Made by a program: the position numbers and the translations under genes
The notes under the pieces: generated by a model
What the model saw: only the letters and a program-made list of their open reading frames with translations
What the model was told of the DNA's origin: nothing
Database searches by the model: none
In this document: in pieces, positions 59,291 to 64,000 of the stretch
Numbering within the stretch: the stretch's first letter is position 1
Layout: each line of letters opens with the position of its first letter
Assembly (NCBI RefSeq): GCF_905147045.1
Contig: NC_065905.1
Span: 7,192,001-7,256,000 of the forward strand
Origin: Nymphalis io
Lineage: Eukaryota > Arthropoda > Insecta > Lepidoptera > Nymphalidae
Direction: 5' to 3'
DNA: 64,000 bases

Positions 59291-60561
59291 TTTTTATATT
59301 ATATTTCATCTGCCTTCTACCTTGTAAGGAATAGGAAATCTGCATGTTTCGAATGATATTCTGTAACATGTACAGACGGACCTCTGTCTACCTTTTTGCC
59401 TTGCAATGGGATTTTTATGGGCTCGAACAGTATAGTCCAAGCAGTAGGGATAAAAAAAACCTTTGGTTTGCAAAAGGTGGTGTAGTACATTTTTGAAATA
59501 TGTTGTTAATAATTGTACTCTGATGAAAAATCCAAGTTTGTGACCTTGAGGCGTTGCCGCTCGCGCCGCTACCTTCGAAGGTGCCAAATTTTTTTTTTTT
59601 CAATATAATACCTCAACGGTTGATCCTACGGCTAAAAAAGTTCAATACAAACTTGATGAGAATATAATTACACACATTTTTGTAATTGTGGGTTCTGCCC
59701 ACTGTACCCACTGCATAATATACCTAACGTTTTGATTATCAAGACAGCAATTTCCCTCTGCTCAACATTCGATGCTGTTATTGGAGACGTCGATCTTCTA
59801 GATTTTTCGATACATATGAGACTTACAAAAAAAATATTGAGACAAAAATGTGTAAAGTTTGTTGTTGATGTTGATACGAACAGACCCAAACGGGATTTTG
59901 TTACAACACAACCAATACTGTTACTGTTTACAACACAAAAAATACAACATATAAGAATTTTAAGAACGAAAGTACATTTAATGTAAATTAAAAAAAAATC
60001 CACTGCTGTCAGCCCTACTACCCGCATGTGTTTGAAAAATAGATGAACGATCGTAACATGCAGTTACGTACATCTACATGGATGTTATAATTCATTTGTC
60101 GCGTCCGCTACGCTACGCAAATGTTGACTTTATAAGATAAAGAATTCTAAAGTACTAGTTGTGAATCTTGTTAGAAATAACGCGCATGTTAATAAAATAA
60201 ATTAAGTCATATTATTTCCCATAACCTACTTGTATAATTTGAAAACGTCATGATGTGAGAAACATACACACAGCAACCATTTATGTTTAATTTCCAAAAT
60301 AATAATTGAGTGTAAAATCACACTTACAATTCAACACAATGATGATCAGGAAGCATTGAAAATCGCGCCAAGTGTGAGTATTAATTTAGTAGAAAAAGTG
60401 AATTAAATTATTAATTAAATTACGTATCAAAACTTAATTGTCGGAAGACTAGTAAGTATCTTGCCGCTCTTTCTAGGTAGAAATTATAACGTTAAGCGTT
60501 GCTTAGCGGTTTCGCTATTTCTGACATTATCGATTTGACAATATTTGAAAGATTAAGACAC
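59291..60561. other. Unclassified sequence with overlapping open frames on both strands
   Basis: 59306-60027 has several frames of 80-120 codons on both strands, but none shows a domain I recognise. The pattern suggests an old mobile-element segment. A T-run/A-rich junction lies at about 59588. Confidence 0.35.
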
Positions 60562-60735
60562 ACAGCCCTGGATTTAGGCCTAGGCCTACAAGGCACCGGC
60601 TTTCGGACCCCACCAGCCGAGGAGTGCCACCCAGCCAAAAATAATATAATTTGACTATAACTGCTTCGGAATGGAAAGGCCTCAAATGTCAGTGCCTAGG
60701 GGCTTTGGATTTCTAAGTCCAAGTCTAAAGACACA
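60562..60735 (+). repeat. Dispersed repeat R6, copy 3
   Basis: GCCCTGGATTTAGGCCTAGG, ATAATATAATTTGACTATAA and GCCTAGGGGCTTTGGATTTC. This is the most complete of the three copies. Confidence 0.7.
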
Positions 60736-60757
60736 GCATTGTTTAACTAATCCATAC

Positions 60758-61152
60758 CGTAACAGCATGTGAATGTCCCACTGTTGGGCTAAAGGCCTCC
60801 TCTCCCTTTTTTGAGGAGAAGTTTTGGAGCTTATTCCACCACGCTGCTCCATTGCGGGTTGGTGGAAGACACATGTGGCAGAATTTCAGTGAAATTAGAC
60901 ACATGCAGTTTCCTCACGATGTTTTCCTTCACCGTAAAGCACGAGATGAATTATAATCTCAAATTAAGATTCACGCGTTCTTACCACTGGGCCACCTCGG
61001 TTTAACTAATCACCTTCTAGATAATGTTAATTTCAGTGAAATTAGACACATGCAGTTTCCTCACGATGTTTTCCTTCACCGTAAAGCACGAGATGAATTA
61101 TAAACTCAAATTAAGATTCACGCGTTCTCACCACTGGGCCACCTCGGTTTAA
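60758..61152 (-). repeat. Family 2 SINE enlarged by a 147-bp tandem duplication
   Basis: The SINE body starts at the left with AACAGCATGTGAATGTCCCA. Its head-side half occurs twice (60882-61028 and 61029-61175) with only a few differences, and the duplicated unit includes about 25 bp of flanking DNA. The B-box region is deleted in both units. Confidence 0.88.
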
Positions 61153-61175
61153 CTAATCACCTTCTAGATAATGTT
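60882..61175. repeat. Tandem duplication, two units of 147 bp
   Basis: AATTTCAGTGAAATTAGACA recurs exactly 147 bp later, and so does CACCTTCTAGATAATGTTAA. I see only two or three substitutions between units (for example ATAATCTC/ATAAACTC and GTTCTTACC/GTTCTCACC), so the duplication is recent compared with the SINE. Confidence 0.9.
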
Positions 61176-62104
61176 AATAAGTATGTCCGTTAATATTTAT
61201 TTATCCGTAATACATACACAATATTTACAATATATAGGTATAAATAAATACACGCGTTCCAATCGCGTCACTGGTTTTTTACATTATTCTAAATTTAAAC
61301 GGCTCTTACTTTCTTCCAACGTCAGAGATATTAGAATTATGGACAACTTTAATGCATTTGCCTGAAGTGCTACATTAAAAAAGTTGAATGCACTTGTTTA
61401 AGTTTAAGTACTTACATTGAAATATTTTAATTAATGTAAGGAATAGATTCGTGTCTATTCGTAGAATGTGTTTCTTTTTAGACATTGTTATTTTAATAGA
61501 ATGATTACTCTCTTTGTTTTTTTTTTGTCTGCTTCTGAAACTGTATTGAATAATCCGCTAACAAATAAATGATTTTATTTAATATCTAGATGGAAATCGC
61601 TTATAGAATAGTCAGTTAATGGAACAGTCAAAACAAAGCATTTAATAAATTTACATTAGGCTACTTATTAGTTTATTTTTAATATAAATATTACATACCG
61701 TTTAACTTAAAAAAAAAGTCATACTCGTATAATTTTTTTAAAAATCCGCTAGACATAATAGTTTCCTTAATAAATATTGTTAACACAATTGAAATCTTAA
61801 TTTGTAGGAAATAAAATTTAAATTGCAACGTCGTGTCAATGAACTGTTAAGGATGTCTGCCTTTAAATGGATTTACGATGTTTTCAAGAAAGGGTTTTGT
61901 GTACGATAAAATTTAATGCAGAGCGTAAAATTTTTTAATGCCATAAATAAACGTTACACGGCAAAACTGGGTTACCTATTACGAAATAAATTTTCTAACA
62001 CTATATAAAGAAACATGAACGAAATAATATAACTATTTTTGATAATTTAAATTTCAATATTTAAATTATCTATATTTAAATTATATAGATAATTTAGATA
62101 ATAA
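61176..62104. other. No recognised gene
   Basis: AT-rich. Just before 62104 there is a short alternating run of TTTAAATTATCTATA-type repeats. Confidence 0.5.
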
Positions 62105-62403
62105 ACCGAGATGGCCTAGTGGTTAGAACGCGTGAATCTTAACTGATGATCGTAAGTTCAAACCGGGCAAGCACCACTAAATATATATGTGCTTAATTTG
62201 TGTTTATAATTCATCTCGTGCTTGACGGTGAAGGAAAACATCGTGAGGAAACCTGCATGAGTCTAGTTTCACTGAAATTCTGTCACATGCGTATTCTACT
62301 AACCCGCATTGGAGCAGCGTGATGGAAGAAGCACCAAACCTTCTCCTCAAAATGGAGTGGAGGCCTACGCCCAGCAGTGGGACATTAACAGGCTGTTACT
62401 GTA
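62105..62403 (+). repeat. Family 2 tRNA-derived SINE, complete
   Basis: Head AACCGAGATGGCCTAGTGGT, B-box region slightly shortened (GTTCAAACCGGGC), full body and tail ACAGGCTGTTACTGTAA. Confidence 0.9.
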
Positions 62404-62933
62404 AATATCAACAGCTCCATTACTACTCTAAATATGTATAAGAAAATCGATTGAATTGAATGAAATGAAGAAATACTTAATTCTAGTATTCAAAAGATTA
62501 TTATGTCGCATAATTGGAAAATGAATACGAACGACCAAAAACTAATAGTTCATCGTAGTACATAACGTTTAATAATAAATAGCAATCAAACTTAAAAAAT
62601 TAATAACAATTTTCTATTTAATTTACCATAAATAATATAAATTATATTATTGCTATATAAAACTATTTTCTTCTAATATAATCCAAGTTTAAAGAATTTT
62701 CTACAATCTATCAATAGAAGATAACTGAAAGTCGCAAACAAACAGACACCCTCTAAGCTAATAAAGCGAGATGCACACATGAGTCAGGACCGCCGCGACG
62801 ACGCGACGCCGCGGCGTGTAAACATAGATCACAAGTGATGCTCCGTGCATTTTCATTGTATCGATAAATTAAATACGAGAACTAAAACTATACATTTGTT
62901 GAATACATTGATTTTGATTATTATGTTATAATG

Positions 62934-63298
62934 TCTTCCAGACCGATTACGGCCACGGCGGCCAATCTCAAGAGAGATTAGCCAATTGCGCAAGAGATAT
63001 TATAGTGCACAAGTGTATGCGCAAACACAGTGCACTCTCTATTCCCTATCTCTCATAATCTGATGGGACGACAATCCGACACGACCGGATAGAGTTCAGG
63101 CGCAGGACCAACGGCTTTACGTGCTTTCCGAGGCACGGGATTGTACACACTTCCAACTTCCAGACTTCGGGATGCTACTGAGAATATTCTGACAGAAAAA
63201 CTTTTAATTAACTTAACTTTTTATCGGCCCGACCTGGGAATTGAACCCAGGACCTCCGGTTCTGCGGCCACGTTCAAGCCTCTAGACCAACGAGGACA
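62934..63298 (-). repeat. Family 3 tRNA-derived SINE, complete, best-preserved head
   Basis: The minus strand carries a tRNA-like head at about 63298-63230: GTTGGTCTAGAGGCTTGAAC, then GGAGGTCCTGGGTTCAATTC (B box GGTTCAATTCC with a matching T-stem). The full body ends near the complement of CCAGACCGATTACGGCCACG. Confidence 0.9.
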
Positions 63299-63639
63299 AC
63301 TATTTTATTTATTACGATTATAATGTACCTTCTATATAAATAAATAAAAAATTGTCACACTTTAACTCTGTTTAGCCTTTTTGAACATAATAAAATTATG
63401 AACTATTTTTAGATTAAAACATCTAAAAACATTTCTTCTTCGAAATATTTCTAAACTCGCAAAAAAAGATAAAATAGACATCTTCCGACACGAATCCTTA
63501 ACACAGTTTTTCATAACAAGAAACACTTGTCGGTCTTATATTATTGCCAGCTTACTGTATTTGGAGCTGTATTTATTTTAATAAAAACCTCAACATATAT
63601 TCTTAGCCTGAACTTATATATAGAAATATTCTCTCTCAT

Positions 63640-64000
63640 CTCTCATCAATCGTTCGCTCTTAACAGAGCGGTCGTGGTTGACGATGACGCATCGTTTTTG
63701 GCTAATGTAGCCCCCGCTATGTGTCTCCATTTGATGCGGTCTTCAGCATCTCTAGAACATTGGACTATGGAGGTCTGTGTTGCAGCTTTTATAATGTCTG
63801 TTGGACAGACAGACAGGGTACTCGACCGCGCGACCGCTTGCCTTCCACTTGCCCTTGGACAACGAGTCGTTCCATGGAGTGTTCATTTCGAACAATGTGT
63901 CCGAAGTATTTGAGAATTCGTGTTTGCACAGTCGACGATAGTCTTTTTTTGATATTTAGTTCCTCCAAGATCGAGATGTTAGTCCGAAATGCTGTCCAAG
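63640..64000 (-). mobile_element. Non-LTR retrotransposon remnant with frameshift, running off the window
   Basis: The minus strand encodes a reverse-transcriptase C-terminal region: FGHIVRNEHSMERLVVQGQV, EGKRSRGRVP, then after a frame change near 63800-63820 TDIIKAATQTSIVQCSRDAE and DRIKWRHIAGATLAKNDASS up to a stop at 63648-63646. The frameshift makes it a dead copy. The upstream part lies beyond position 64000. The subfamily differs from the copies at 15.8 and 34.4 kb. Confidence 0.75.

Noticed and set aside
59306..60027. Several 80-120-codon frames on both strands as host genes
   Set aside because: No domain, no splice context and overlapping frames on opposite strands. More likely an old element or chance.
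1..64000. CRISPR array, operon or other prokaryotic system
   Set aside because: There is no regularly spaced direct-repeat array and no gene clustering. The repeats are dispersed eukaryotic retroposons.

Overview
The window looks like AT-rich nuclear DNA (about 70% A+T by eye) from a moth or butterfly, most likely a butterfly. The evidence is the mix of short retroposon families typical of Lepidoptera, exons with GT-AG splice sites, and very sparse coding sequence. There are no bacterial-type operons, rRNA, intact tRNA genes or CRISPR arrays. I cannot name the species.

Only two host genes can be supported. (1) On the minus strand, 15138-14916 is an early exon of a Gas2-like cytoskeletal linker, the family of Drosophila pigs. 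It holds a short 5'UTR, the start codon and the first 61 codons of the calponin-homology region, ending at a consensus GTAAGT donor. The rest of the gene must lie at lower coordinates, and I found none of it in 1-14.9 kb, so the next intron probably runs past the window edge. A GC-richer patch at about 27.37-27.21 kb, with a donor-like site on the minus strand, is a candidate upstream non-coding first exon. (2) On the plus strand, 55538-56251 is an uninterrupted 237-codon reading frame for the lipid-binding half of a CRAL-TRIO (SEC14-type) protein. It has a complete C-terminus but no CRAL-TRIO-N region, and an in-frame stop lies directly upstream.

Everything else is intron or intergenic DNA filled with mobile-element remains. 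There are: a poly(A)-tailed retroposon family without an obvious tRNA head (family 1, about 14 copies); a tRNA-derived SINE family with a head like 'GCCGAGATGGCC' (family 2, more than 20 copies); a second tRNA-derived SINE (family 3, about 8 copies); a third tRNA-headed SINE near 50.3 kb (family 4); three 3' ends of non-LTR retrotransposons (15.8-16.1, 34.4-34.5 and 63.6-64.0 kb), two of them with readable target-site duplications; and a widespread dispersed element that starts 'ATTATAAATGCGAAAG' (family D1, about 11 copies). Several other repeats recur two or three times.

Structures not explained by these families include a nearly perfect 82-bp-arm hairpin at 47.09-47.29 kb, a 147-bp tandem duplication inside a SINE at 60.9-61.2 kb, a cluster of TATCGAT-type motifs at 57.6-57.8 kb and a cluster of TGACA(G) motifs at 4.6-4.7 kb. 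I found no convincing evidence for a new multi-gene system. The most informative loci are the truncated, intron-free CRAL-TRIO frame and the long hairpin.
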